A DNA stretch of 64,000 nucleotides from Streptomyces buecherae (GTDB lineage Bacteria; Actinomycetota; Actinomycetes; Streptomycetales; Streptomycetaceae), in assembly GCF_014295035.1 (NCBI RefSeq), contig NZ_CP060404.1, positions 3,622,501-3,686,500 of the forward strand, in the 5' to 3' direction. Position 1 is the first letter of the stretch, and each line of letters begins with the position of its first letter. This document shows, piece after piece, positions 7,915 through 16,362 of this stretch. The notes under the pieces were generated by a model. The model was not told where the DNA came from and searched no databases. It was given only the letters and a program-made list of their open reading frames with translations. A program made the position numbers and the translations under genes.

Positions 7915-8649
7915 CTACCCCGCACGGCGCGAACCACTGGCACCACCGAGTTCCCCCTCCCATCGGCGGTACAGCGCGTGCGGCACCCCCGCCGCGTCCA
8001 GCGCCCGACCGGCGACGAAGTCCACCAGTTCCTGGATGTGCGTCGCCCCCGCGTAGAACGCCGGCGAGGCGGGCAGCACCACGGCGCCCGCCTCGTCGAG
8101 CGTGACCAGGTGCCGGAGCGTCTGCCCGGTCAGCGGGGACTCGCGCAGCGCGACGACCAGCGGCCGACGCTCCTTGAGCGTCACGCTCGCCGCCCGTTGC
8201 AGCAGGTCCTTCGAGAGCCCGAGCGCGACGCCGGCCACGCCCGCCGTGCTCGCCGGGACGATGATCATCCCCTGCGCCGGGTACGAGCCGGACGACGGAC
8301 CGGCGGCCAGGTCACCGGCGGTCCAGTAGCGCACGTCGGCGGTCTTGTCAGGGGCCTCGTCGGCGCTCTCGACAGCGAGTTGTCGCACCTCGTCGGCGAA
8401 CGCGTCCGCGCTGCCGTCGGCGCCCCGCGCCAGCCAGCGGACCAGGTCCGCGCGCCAGTGCGCGTCGCGGAAGGAGATGCCGGTCTCATCGAGCAGTGTC
8501 AGCCGGGCGGCGCGGCTGATGACCAGGTCAACGGGCTCGCCCGCGCGCAGCAGCGCGCGGATCACGGAGGCCGCGTAGGGCGTGCCGGAGGCGCCGGACA
8601 CCCCCACGATCCAGGGTCGGCGCTGGGGTGCGGGTTGGAGTCGTTCCAC
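7915..8649 (-). CDS. ubiX: UbiX-like flavin prenyltransferase (menaquinone pathway)
   Basis: This 244-residue UbiX/Pad1 family protein makes prenylated FMN, the cofactor needed by UbiD-type decarboxylases. The FMN-binding N-terminus IVGVSGASGTPYAASVIRAL, the middle IIVPASTAGVAGVALGLSKDLLQRAASVTLKERRPLV-type segment (visible in two parts) and LRESPL are family signatures, and PASPAFYAGATHIQELVDFV is the conserved C-terminal part. It is slightly longer than the usual 190-210 residues because of an insert around residues 75-120. Its partner is the UbiD-like gene at 9832-11283; together they are the MqnM/MqnL-type decarboxylation step of the futalosine route. It is transcribed in the same direction as mqnP and ubiD, after a 248-bp gap. 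Confidence 0.92.
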   Translation of the reverse strand: MERLQPAPQRRPWIVGVSGASGTPYAASVIRALLRAGEPVDLVISRAARLTLLDETGISFRDAHWRADLVRWLARGADGSADAFADEVRQLAVESADEAPDKTADVRYWTAGDLAAGPSSGSYPAQGMIIVPASTAGVAGVALGLSKDLLQRAASVTLKERRPLVVALRESPLTGQTLRHLVTLDEAGAVVLPASPAFYAGATHIQELVDFVAGRALDAAGVPHALYRRWEGELGGASGSRRAG

Positions 8650-8897
8650 GGGCCGAGCCTATCCGGCACCCCGCGGCGCCCATCCGGCCGCCGGTGCCCC
8701 GGCCCTTCCCGTGACGATGCCGCCGGGGGCCGCGCCGGGCGGGCAGGGCCCGGGAAACGGCGCCCCGAGGGCTGGACACGCCCCCGGATCGGCGGGCGCA
8801 CGTGGGCAGTTGCGCGCCCCAGGGCGGCCCCGACCCGGGCGCCCGCGCGCCCCACCGCCGCCCGTGCCGAGACCGGGCCCGCCGCCCGGCCACCGGC

Positions 8898-9821
8898 TCA
8901 GAGCGTCAGGCCGCGTACGAACAGGTCGGCCAGCGTGCACACGAAGAGCACGATCCCGATGACGCCGTTGACGGTGAAGAACGCCCGGTTGAGCCGGGAC
9001 AGGTCGTGCGGGCGCACGATGGAGTGCTCATAGACGAACGCCACCGCCACCACCGCCAGGCCCACCCAGAACAGCGCGCCCGCGCCCGTCGCCAGCGCGT
9101 ACCAGACCAGCAGCCCCATCGTCACGACGTGGCTGCCGCGCGCGCCGTACAGCGCCGCCGGGATGCCGAACCGCGCCGGGACCGACTTGACGCCGTGCGC
9201 CCGGTCGGCCGCCACGTCCTGGCAGCCGAAGATCAGGTCGAAGCCGCCGATCCACACGCCGACCGCGAGGCCGAGGATCACCGCGTCCCACGACCAGGAA
9301 CCGGTCACCGCGAGCCAGGCGCCGATCGGGCCCATCGCCTGCGCGATGCCGAGGATGGCGTGCGGGAAGTTCGTGAACCGCTTCCCGTACGGATAGACCA
9401 CCATCGGCACCACCGCGACCGGCGCGAGCGCCAGGCACAGCGGGTTGAGCAGCGCGGCGGCGCCCAGGAAGAACACGAGCGCCACCAGCGCGCCGGTCCA
9501 CGCCGAGCGCACCGACACCGCCCCGGTGACCAACTCGCGCCCGGCCGTGCGCGGGTTACGCGCGTCGATCTCGCGGTCGATGATGCGGTTGGCGGCCATC
9601 GCGAAGGTCCGCAGCCCCACCATCGCCAGCGTCACCAGGAACAGCGTTCCCCAGTGGATGTTCTCGTCCTCGCCGTACATCGCGGTCAGCGCCGCGATGT
9701 AGGCGAACGGCAGCGCGAAGACCGAGTGCTCGATCATCACCAGCCGCAGGAACGCCTTGACCTTGCCGGGCGGGGCGGGCTCGGGCCCGATGACTTCCGA
9801 CGTTGCCGAATCAGCACTCAT
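8898..9821 (-). CDS. mqnP: MqnP, UbiA-family prenyltransferase
   Basis: This 307-residue membrane enzyme attaches the polyprenyl chain to the 1,4-dihydroxy-6-naphthoate ring in the futalosine menaquinone route. The first Asp-rich motif is NRIIDREIDARNPRT and the second lies in GCQDVAADRAHGVKSVPARFG; both bind Mg-diphosphate in UbiA enzymes. Around eight membrane segments are visible, beginning with SVFALPFAYIAALTAM. The ATG at 9821 is preceded by a GAGG that lies within the stop region of the ubiD-like gene, only 10 bp away, so the two are translationally coupled. The longer frame upstream lies inside ubiD and is rejected. Confidence 0.93.
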   Translation of the reverse strand: MSADSATSEVIGPEPAPPGKVKAFLRLVMIEHSVFALPFAYIAALTAMYGEDENIHWGTLFLVTLAMVGLRTFAMAANRIIDREIDARNPRTAGRELVTGAVSVRSAWTGALVALVFFLGAAALLNPLCLALAPVAVVPMVVYPYGKRFTNFPHAILGIAQAMGPIGAWLAVTGSWSWDAVILGLAVGVWIGGFDLIFGCQDVAADRAHGVKSVPARFGIPAALYGARGSHVVTMGLLVWYALATGAGALFWVGLAVVAVAFVYEHSIVRPHDLSRLNRAFFTVNGVIGIVLFVCTLADLFVRGLTL

Positions 9822-9831
9822 GGGGGCGGCC

Positions 9832-11283
9832 TCAGAGGCCGTACTCCTTCCAGCGGCGGGTGACCTTGTCGGCCGTGCCGGGGTCCGACTCGACCATCTC
9901 CGGCCAGCCACCGTCACGCGTGTACCCCTCTTCGGGCAGCTTGCGCGTCGCGTCGATGCCCGCCTTGCCGCCCCAGAACTTCTGGTACGAGGCGTGGTCG
10001 AGGTGGTCGACCGGGCCCTCGACGACGGTCAGGTCGCGGGCGTAGTCGGTGTTGCCGAGGGCGCGCCAGGCGACCTCGTGCAGGTCGTGTACGTCGCAGT
10101 CCGCGTCGACGACGACGATGAGCTTGGTGAGCGACATCATGTGCGCGCCCCAGATGGCGTGCATCACCTTCTGCGCGTGCTTGGGGTAGCGCTTGTCGAT
10201 CGAGACGATCGCGCAGTTGTGGAACCCGCCCGACTCCGGCAGGTGGTAGTCCACGATGTCCGGGACCACGATCTTGAGCAGCGGCAGGAAGAAGCGCTCG
10301 GTGGCGCGGCCCAGCGGCCCGTCCTCCGTCGGCGGGCGGCCCACCACGATGGACTGGAGCAGCGGGCGCCGGCGCATCGTGATGGTGTCGATGGTCAGCG
10401 CCGGGAAGTCCTCCTGCGGCGTGTAGAAGCCGGTGTGGTCGCCGAACGGCCCCTCCGGCAGCGTCTTGCCCGGCTCCAGCCAGCCTTCGAGGACCACCTC
10501 GGAGTGCGCCGGCACCTGGAGCGGGACCGTCTTGCAGTCCACCATCTCGATCCGCTTGCCGCGCAGGAACCCGGCGAACAGGTACTCGTCGATGTCGCCC
10601 GGCAGCGGCGCCGTGGAGGCGTACGTCACGGCGGGCGGCGTGCCGAAGGCGATCGCCACCGGCAGCCGCTCACCACGGCGGGCGGCGACCTGGTAGTGGT
10701 TGGTGCTGTCCTTGTGGATCTGCCAGTGCATCCCGATGGTGCGCTTGTCGTGCCGCTGGAGCCGGTACAGGCCCAGGTTGCGCACGCCGGTCTCGGGGTG
10801 CTTGGTGTGGGTCAGGCCCAGGTTGAAGAACGAGCCGCCGTCACCGGGCCAGGTGAACAGCGCCGGCAGGCGGTCCAGGTCCACCTGGTCGCCGGTCAGC
10901 ACGACCTCGTGCACCGGCGCGTCCTTGACCTTCTTCGGCGGCACGTGGGTCATCCCGGCCAGCTTGCCGAACGCCTCGCGCACGCCGGTGAAGCCCATCG
11001 GCAGCTCCGGCTTGAGCAGCCCGCCGATCTTCTCGCTGATCTCCTGGTACGACGTCAGGCCCAGCGCCTTGAGCAGCCTGCGGTCGGTCCCGAAGACGTT
11101 CATGGCCAGCGGCATCGCCGAGCCCTTGACGTTCTCGAACAGCAGCGCGGGCCCGCCCGCCTTCTGCACCCGGTCGACGATCTCCCCGACTTCCAGGTAC
11201 GGGTCGACTTCGGCCTTAATGCGCTTCAGGTCACCGTCGCGCTCCAGCGCCCGCAGCAGCGAGCGAAGATCGTCATAAGCCAT
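9832..11283 (-). CDS. ubiD: UbiD-family decarboxylase (menaquinone, MqnL-like)
   Basis: This 483-residue prenyl-FMN-dependent decarboxylase has the full family length. Recognisable parts are the N-terminal MAYDDLRSLLRALERDGDLK, the FMN-binding and catalytic region NLGLYRLQRHDKRTIGMHW with QIHKDSTNHY, the E-x-P-FGDHTGFYTP segment carrying the catalytic acid, and IVVVDADCDVHDLHEVAWR. In futalosine organisms the MqnL-type member removes a carboxyl from the prenylated naphthoate. It is first in a two-gene unit with mqnP (10-bp gap) and depends on the UbiX-like protein encoded downstream for its cofactor. An ATG at 11283 with no sensible upstream alternative sets the start. Confidence 0.94.
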   Translation of the reverse strand: MAYDDLRSLLRALERDGDLKRIKAEVDPYLEVGEIVDRVQKAGGPALLFENVKGSAMPLAMNVFGTDRRLLKALGLTSYQEISEKIGGLLKPELPMGFTGVREAFGKLAGMTHVPPKKVKDAPVHEVVLTGDQVDLDRLPALFTWPGDGGSFFNLGLTHTKHPETGVRNLGLYRLQRHDKRTIGMHWQIHKDSTNHYQVAARRGERLPVAIAFGTPPAVTYASTAPLPGDIDEYLFAGFLRGKRIEMVDCKTVPLQVPAHSEVVLEGWLEPGKTLPEGPFGDHTGFYTPQEDFPALTIDTITMRRRPLLQSIVVGRPPTEDGPLGRATERFFLPLLKIVVPDIVDYHLPESGGFHNCAIVSIDKRYPKHAQKVMHAIWGAHMMSLTKLIVVVDADCDVHDLHEVAWRALGNTDYARDLTVVEGPVDHLDHASYQKFWGGKAGIDATRKLPEEGYTRDGGWPEMVESDPGTADKVTRRWKEYGL

Positions 11284-11382
11284 GCGGTCCAGTATCCGAC
11301 ACGGACTACCCTGGACACGTCACTGGGGCATCGCTCCCAGCACACCGCAACCGCCGCGACGTCTTTCAGGGGGCCTCCCAGC

Positions 11383-11964
11383 ATGCTCAGGTATCTGCCG
11401 TTCCTGCTGATCCTGGCGCTGTGGATCTACGCCTTCATCGACTGCCTGAACACCCCCGAGAACGAGGTCCGCAAGCTCCCGAAGGTGGCGTGGGTCATCA
11501 TCGTGCTGCTCTTCGGCGAGGTGTTGATCGGTCCTATCGCCTGGTTGACGGTGGGCCGCCCGCGCAAGGCGGTCGGCGGCGCGGGCGGGGCCGGCGGCGG
11601 CATCGCCGGGGCGTTCGGCGGCCGGCGCGGCGGCGGCGGTTGGGTCGCCCCGGACGACAACCCCGAGTTCCTCAAGTCGCTGCGCAAGGACCCGCGGCCC
11701 AACGACGCGACGGACCCCGGTTCCCCCTCGTCCCCCGACGCCGGTCCGGCCTCCGACCCGGACCCCGGTGCGGGCTCGGGCCCCACGACCGAGCCGGGCG
11801 CGGGCTCCGGGCCCGCCTCCGGCACGGGGTCGGGCTCTGGTACGGGGTCGGGCTCCGGCGCGGACTCCGGGCCGGCCTCCGGCACCGACCCCGGCGCCGC
11901 CGACCGCAAGCCCGAGGCCGACCGCCGCGACGACGAGGGACCGCAGGGCCCGCAGCGCGGCTGA
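11383..11964 (+). CDS. PLDc_N domain membrane protein
   Basis: This is a 193-residue protein with two membrane helices (about residues 2-20 and 37-57) in the pattern of the phospholipase D N-terminal domain: LILALWIYAFIDCLNTPENEVRKLPK, seen in two pieces, then a second helix ending IGPIAWLTVGRPR. The catalytic HKD domain is absent, so this is the common short form of unknown role. After residue 65 the protein is Gly-rich, then a long repeat of Ser/Gly/Pro/Asp units (GSGSGTGSGSG). An AGGGGG precedes the ATG at 11383. It is divergent from ubiD and convergent with the gene at 12000. Confidence 0.8.
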   Translation: MLRYLPFLLILALWIYAFIDCLNTPENEVRKLPKVAWVIIVLLFGEVLIGPIAWLTVGRPRKAVGGAGGAGGGIAGAFGGRRGGGGWVAPDDNPEFLKSLRKDPRPNDATDPGSPSSPDAGPASDPDPGAGSGPTTEPGAGSGPASGTGSGSGTGSGSGADSGPASGTDPGAADRKPEADRRDDEGPQGPQRG

Positions 11965-11999
11965 GCCTCACCGACCCACCGCCTCACCGAAGCACCGCC

Positions 12000-13181
12000 T
12001 CACCGACCCGCCGGTGCCCGCCCCGCGCGCGGCTGCTCCCCGGGTCGCGCCACGACGCCACGGTCCACCACCGCCGTCGTGCTCGTCACCACGCCGGCCT
12101 TGGGCGTGTCGCACTTCTCACGGTCCGCGCCGGGCGCCTTCTCCGGGTCTACCAGGACGACCCGTACGCCGAGCAGCCGCAGGCTCTCCCGGTCGAACAG
12201 CCACTCGTCGCGCTCGCCCGTCACGTCGTCGACCCGGGCCACCGCGACACCGCGCCGGCCCACCGCGTCCACCGCGTTCCGGATCACGACCACGTCGGGG
12301 ATGCGGGCCGCCGCCCGGTACAGCGCCGCCTCCGTCGCGGGCGGCAGCACCGTCTCGGCCAGCATCCCGCCGACCGTACGGAACACCTGCTGGTCGCTGG
12401 GGCGGCCGGCCGACTCGGCCGGGGACAGGGCGCGCAGCAGCGCGGCCGGGTCGCGCGGCAGCCGCTGGAGGTGGCGGAAGGCCGTCGAGGTGGGGCCCGG
12501 CGGATCCGGGTCGAGCCTGATCCGCTCGCCGGGGTACTGCTCGCTGCGCAGCAGTCCGGCCCGGGAGCCGTCCACCGAGCGCCAGATCTGGCGCTGTCGG
12601 AGCGGCTCGACGAAGGTGCACGCCGTCTCGTCGCCGGAGCCCGCCGCCACCGCGCTCTGGGAGCGCACGTAGGTGAACTCGCCGTCCCGTGGGTGGAAGC
12701 CATGGCCGCGCTCGGCGGCCGTGGCGGCGCGGGCGAGCAACTCCCGCGCCCCGCCCTTCTCGTCGCCCCCGCCGTGCGCGCCCGGCGCGTACGTGCTGCT
12801 CGCCGGCGGCCCCGCGGTGGGCCGGGGGCGCCCGAGCTGGTGCCCGTCTGACTTGCCGTCGAGCGAGGGGGCGACGGTGGAGACGACCTGGAAGACCATC
12901 GCGATGGCCACCACCGGCCCGGCGACGTCGGGCCCGAACAGCCGGGCCAGGCGCGAGCGCGCGGACGGCTCAGCCACCGCCACGGGCCCGTCCGCCGCGA
13001 CCGGCTCCGCCGAGGCGGGCTCGGGGTCGGCCGGCTCGGCCGGGGTGGGTCCGGGGTCGGCCGGTTCGGCCGAGATGGCCCCGGGGTCGGCCGGCTCGCT
13101 CGACGCGGGCTCGGGCGCGGTCGACGCCGGTTCCGGCTCCGGCTCGGTCGGCGTGTCGGCCCCGGCCCCTCGCGTGCGCAT
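12000..13181 (-). CDS. CU044_5270-like membrane-anchored protein (paralogue 1)
   Basis: This 393-residue protein has an acidic Pro/Ala/Glu repeat N-terminus (recurrent SAEPADPG units, residues 15-75), a single hydrophobic segment near VAGPVVAIAMVFQVVSTVAP, and a C-terminal extracytoplasmic domain. That domain shares its plan with the neighbour at 13443-14501: TFVEPLRQRQIWRSVDGS, RYL/HLQRLPRDPAALLRAL, ALYRAAARIP, NAVDAVGRRGVAVAR and EWLFDRESLRLLG. Such CU044_5270 proteins normally sit next to ECF sigma genes and are thought to act like anti-sigma or sensor partners; that role is inferred from context. A GAGGGG stands before the ATG at 13181. The N-terminal repeat is encoded by near-identical 30-bp units at about 13000-13110. 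Confidence 0.75.
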   Translation of the reverse strand: MRTRGAGADTPTEPEPEPASTAPEPASSEPADPGAISAEPADPGPTPAEPADPEPASAEPVAADGPVAVAEPSARSRLARLFGPDVAGPVVAIAMVFQVVSTVAPSLDGKSDGHQLGRPRPTAGPPASSTYAPGAHGGGDEKGGARELLARAATAAERGHGFHPRDGEFTYVRSQSAVAAGSGDETACTFVEPLRQRQIWRSVDGSRAGLLRSEQYPGERIRLDPDPPGPTSTAFRHLQRLPRDPAALLRALSPAESAGRPSDQQVFRTVGGMLAETVLPPATEAALYRAAARIPDVVVIRNAVDAVGRRGVAVARVDDVTGERDEWLFDRESLRLLGVRVVLVDPEKAPGADREKCDTPKAGVVTSTTAVVDRGVVARPGEQPRAGRAPAGR

Positions 13182-13442
13182 CGGTTCCCCTCTTCCACGG
13201 GCCGGGCCCCGGCGCGGCCAGCTCTCCCCGCGCTCGTGGCCGGGCCCGAACACCGGCGTGTGTCGCCCCGGCGCCGCCCGTACGGTCGGCGCCGGACAGG
13301 GCAAGGCCCCGGTGCCCGTCCCGGACGGGGCGTCACCGCGTGAGCCGGCGCGCCGCGACACTCCGCGCGCCCCCTAGGAAGGGGACGCGTCAGGGGCGGC
13401 TGAGGTTGTGTCAGCGCGTCAGGTGACCTGCGGGAGAGGGGG

Positions 13443-14501
13443 TCAGCGAGGGGTGACCCGGGGGCGGCCCACCGGATACTGGCCCAGCTTGTCGACGATG
13501 GCCGTATAGAACACCGCCTCGCTGCGGGAGACCATGCCCACCTCGATGGGGCCCGAGTCCTTCAGCCACACGGTGCGCTGGCCGAGGTACTGCCCGGTCA
13601 CCCTGTCGAAGATCAACTCCTCGCGGTCGTCGCCTCCGTCGCCCGTCCGGGCGACGGCCACCCCGCGACGCCCCGCGGCGTCCACCGCGTCCTCCACGAC
13701 GACCGTGCCGGGGATGCGGGCGGCGGCCCGGAACAGGGCGGCGCTGAGGCCCGGCGGCATGGCGGCGTCACTGATCGTGTGGGCCACGATCTCGAACATC
13801 TGCTGGACCTCGTCTTCGCCGTCCCGCGCGTCGCCGTCCCACGTGTCGCCGTCCCGCGTGCGCGCGGCCTCCCGCAGCCAGGCGTACAGGGCGTCCGGCT
13901 CGGTCGGCAGGGACCGGAGGTACCGGTAGACGCTGCTGCCGGGGCCGTCCGAGATCCCGGCGCGCGGCCCGTAGGACCACTCCCCGCCCTCGGCGACCGT
14001 GCGCTCGCCCGTGCCGTCCACCGGAGCCCACACCGCACGCCGATGCGGCTCGGGAATCCTGATGGGTTTCTGTCCCACGTCGGCGACCGCCACCATGCCG
14101 TCGACGTACACGTACTGGTCATCCCGGACGGGCCCCTTCGCCCGCACCCGTTCCCGCTCGGCGAAGGCCGCCGCGTGTTCGAGGACCCGCGCCGCGCCGT
14201 CCCGCTCGTCGGCGCCCGCGTGGGGCGCGAAGGCGTAGCTGGCCGCGCCGCCCCGGCCCGCTGTCGCGTGGTCCTCGCCGCCGACCGTCACGGTCGTGGT
14301 GGCCAGCACGACGAGGGCCAGCGTGCTCGCGAGGGCCAGGCCGGCGAAGGCCGGCCGCGGCCACCGGCGCGCGAGGCGCGGGGTGGTCGCGGCGGGTCGG
14401 TCGGCGGCGGCCCGTCGGATCTCGTGCACCAGGTGCTCGCGCAACAGGTGGTGGCGGCCCGACGGGAGGTCTCGTTCGGGGGCGGACGGGAGGTCGGTCA
14501 T
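13443..14501 (-). CDS. CU044_5270-like anti-sigma-type membrane protein (paralogue 2)
   Basis: This 352-residue protein begins with a short cytosolic part (MTDLPSAPERDLPSGRHHLL), followed by one membrane helix (FAGLALASTLALVVLATTTV) and a large extracytoplasmic domain. The domain matches the neighbour at 12000-13181 in AALFRAAARIPGTVV, DAVDAAGRRGVAVART, ELIFDRVTGQYLGQR and a C-terminal tail. The ATG at 14501 overlaps the stop of the upstream ECF sigma gene (ATGA) and has AGGAGG upstream. This coupling is the classic arrangement of a sigma factor with its membrane regulator. It lacks a recognisable zinc-anti-sigma HxxxCxxC motif, so the binding mode is open. Confidence 0.8.
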   Translation of the reverse strand: MTDLPSAPERDLPSGRHHLLREHLVHEIRRAAADRPAATTPRLARRWPRPAFAGLALASTLALVVLATTTVTVGGEDHATAGRGGAASYAFAPHAGADERDGAARVLEHAAAFAERERVRAKGPVRDDQYVYVDGMVAVADVGQKPIRIPEPHRRAVWAPVDGTGERTVAEGGEWSYGPRAGISDGPGSSVYRYLRSLPTEPDALYAWLREAARTRDGDTWDGDARDGEDEVQQMFEIVAHTISDAAMPPGLSAALFRAAARIPGTVVVEDAVDAAGRRGVAVARTGDGGDDREELIFDRVTGQYLGQRTVWLKDSGPIEVGMVSRSEAVFYTAIVDKLGQYPVGRPRVTPR

Positions 14502-15175
14502 CGGTGTCCCTCCTGGGTGGGCCGGGCCGGGTGCGCCCGGGTGGCGTGGCCGTCTCGTACCGGTTCGCGGGCGGCGCCGAGGGTCGCCGCCGGGCGCGCG
14601 GCCCCCCGTACCGCGCGCCCGGTGGTGTGTCCCGCGCGCCCGGCGGCCACCGCGGTGGCCAGCTTGGTGCGGGCCCGGGAGAGCCGGGACCGTACGGTGC
14701 CCACCGGTACGCCCAGGGCCCGCGCCGCCGCCGCGTAGTCGAGCCCCGACCACACGCACAGCGCGATCACCTCGCGCTCGGGCCTGCGCAGGGCGCGCAG
14801 CGCGACCTGGACGTGCTCCAGGAGTTCCGCGTCGTCGACGCGGCTGGCGACCTCGTCGGCGAAGTCGCGCTCGGCGGCCTGCGGCGGCACCCGGGACAGG
14901 GCCGCCGCGTGCCGGCGCGCGGCCCGGCGCGTGTTGCGTACGGTGTTGGTCGCGATGCCCAGCAGCCACGGGCGCGGGCTGCCGCCGTCGGCGTCCAGCC
15001 GGGTGCGCAGCCGCCACGCTTCGAGGAAGGTCAGCGAGACCACGTCCTCGGCCACCGACCAGTCGCCGGTCAGCCGGTAGGCGTGGTTGTAGACGGAGCG
15101 GGCGTGGGCGTCGAAGAGTTCTGCGAAGGCGGTGGGGTCCCCCTGGCGTATGAGCGTGCGCGGTGTTGTCTCCAC
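14498..15175 (-). CDS. ECF RNA polymerase sigma factor
   Basis: This 225-residue extracytoplasmic-function sigma factor has region 2 in AFAELFDAHARSVYNHAYRL through SLTFLEAWR and the helix GGSPRPWLLGIATNTVRN. Region 4 comprises RPEREVIALCVWSGLDYAAA, then ALGVPVGTVRSRLSRARTKL, the -35 recognition helix-turn-helix. The tail beyond residue 175 is a disordered Arg/Ala/Pro extension. It starts with GTG at 15175. Its stop overlaps the ATG of the CU044_5270-like protein by four bases, so the two are coupled, and the second paralogue lies beyond. A long hairpin at 15197-15240 separates it from the cytochrome operon upstream. Confidence 0.92.
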   Translation of the reverse strand: METTPRTLIRQGDPTAFAELFDAHARSVYNHAYRLTGDWSVAEDVVSLTFLEAWRLRTRLDADGGSPRPWLLGIATNTVRNTRRAARRHAAALSRVPPQAAERDFADEVASRVDDAELLEHVQVALRALRRPEREVIALCVWSGLDYAAAARALGVPVGTVRSRLSRARTKLATAVAAGRAGHTTGRAVRGAARPAATLGAAREPVRDGHATRAHPARPTQEGHR

Positions 15176-15196
15176 GCCCTGGAACTGTCCATACGA

Positions 15197-15240
15197 CAGC
15201 GGCCGGTTCCCGTGACCTGGGTCACAGGAACCGGCCGCTG
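15197..15240 (-). terminator. Long two-part hairpin ending the cytochrome c operon
   Basis: The outer arms CAGCGGCCGGTTCC and GGAACCGGCCGCTG are a perfect 14-bp inverted repeat, and the 16-base interior itself contains GTGACC/GGTCAC. It begins 27 bp after the ccsB stop and ends 21 bp before the sigma factor start. A strong terminator for the minus-strand ccsB operon is the simplest reading. Because it lies so close to the sigma gene it may also mark its 5' leader. Confidence 0.75.
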
Positions 15241-15267
15241 CCGGGGGCGTGCGTCAGACGTCGGAGG

Positions 15268-16362
15268 TCAGACGCCCGCGTACGAGTGCTTGCCGGTGAC
15301 GAACATGTTGACGCCGTAGTAGTTGAAGAGGAAGCAGGCGAAGGCGATGAGCGCCAGGTACGCCGCCTTGCGGCCCTTCCAGCCGGCCGTGGCCCGGGCG
15401 TGCAGGTAGCAGGCGTAGGCGACCCAGGTGATGAACGTCCAGACCTCCTTGGGGTCCCAGCCCCAGTACCGGCCCCACGCCTTCTCGGCCCAGATCGCGC
15501 CGGCGATCAGGGTGAAGGTCCACAGCGGGAAGACGGTGGCGTTGATCCGGTACGCGAACTTGTCCAGCGACGCGGCGGAGGGCAACCGCTCCAGGATCGA
15601 GGTGGCGAAGGCGCCCGGCTGCTTGCCGTCCGGGTTCTCCAGCTTCGTCTCGTACCGGTCGCGGAAGAGGAAGAGCAGCGTGGAGACGGCGCCGAGGTAG
15701 AGCACCGCGCCGGAGACGATGGCGCAGCTGACGTGGATCCACAGCCAGTACGAGTCGAGGGCCGGCACCAACTGGTCGCTGTCGGTGTAGAGCACCGACA
15801 CCGCCAGGCCCAGGTCGAGCAGGGCGGTGGTGACCAGCGGCAGGCCGATCCAGCGCACGTTCTTGCCGCTGGCCAGCAGCACCACGTACGCGACGACCGC
15901 CACCATCGACAGGGTGATGGAGAACTCGTACATGTTGCCCCACGGGGCGCGCTCGACCGAGAGCGCGCGCGTGAGGACGCCGCCGACGTGCAGCAGCGCG
16001 GCCAGCACGGTCAGCGAGACGGCGATGCGTCCGTAGAGGTCGCCCTTCTCGGTGCCGCCCGCCGCGCCCGGGCCGTCCGGCACGTCGCGGGAGCCGGGGG
16101 CCGAGCGGGTGACGACCTTGGGCCGCTCCAGGACGGCGGTGCCGCCGCCCTGCTGCTTGACCTGGACGGTGACGGTGGACGCCTTCTCGGCCCCGGCGGT
16201 CGGGGCCAGCGCCGCGGCGGTGCGGCCGACCTTGCTGCGGCTGCCGAACACCCACTCGGTGATGTAGGCGATGAAGGCCAGGGTGTAGACCGCCATGGCC
16301 GAGTAGATCAGCACGTTGCTGATGTTGGCCAGGTTCTCGTTGGCTGCGGCAGCGAGGTTCAC
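15268..16362 (-). CDS. ccsB: Cytochrome c biogenesis protein CcsB (ResC/CcsA type)
   Basis: This 364-residue membrane protein is half of the system II heme-lyase, which carries heme across the membrane and attaches it to apocytochrome c. The heme-handling tryptophan-rich signature WGWDPKEVWTFITW is present, with conserved histidines in the surrounding helices and the characteristic end FNYYGVNMFVTGKHSYAGV. About eight membrane helices are visible, with a soluble insert at residues 55-110. Its ATG overlaps the resB stop (ATGA), so it is translationally coupled and last in the four-gene operon. Confidence 0.95.
   Translation of the reverse strand: MNLAAAANENLANISNVLIYSAMAVYTLAFIAYITEWVFGSRSKVGRTAAALAPTAGAEKASTVTVQVKQQGGGTAVLERPKVVTRSAPGSRDVPDGPGAAGGTEKGDLYGRIAVSLTVLAALLHVGGVLTRALSVERAPWGNMYEFSITLSMVAVVAYVVLLASGKNVRWIGLPLVTTALLDLGLAVSVLYTDSDQLVPALDSYWLWIHVSCAIVSGAVLYLGAVSTLLFLFRDRYETKLENPDGKQPGAFATSILERLPSAASLDKFAYRINATVFPLWTFTLIAGAIWAEKAWGRYWGWDPKEVWTFITWVAYACYLHARATAGWKGRKAAYLALIAFACFLFNYYGVNMFVTGKHSYAGV

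Noticed and set aside
13443..15017. 524-codon reading of the CU044_5270 frame extending through the sigma gene
   Set aside because: The upstream part lies in another frame of the sigma factor; the ATG at 14501 overlapping the sigma stop is the natural start.
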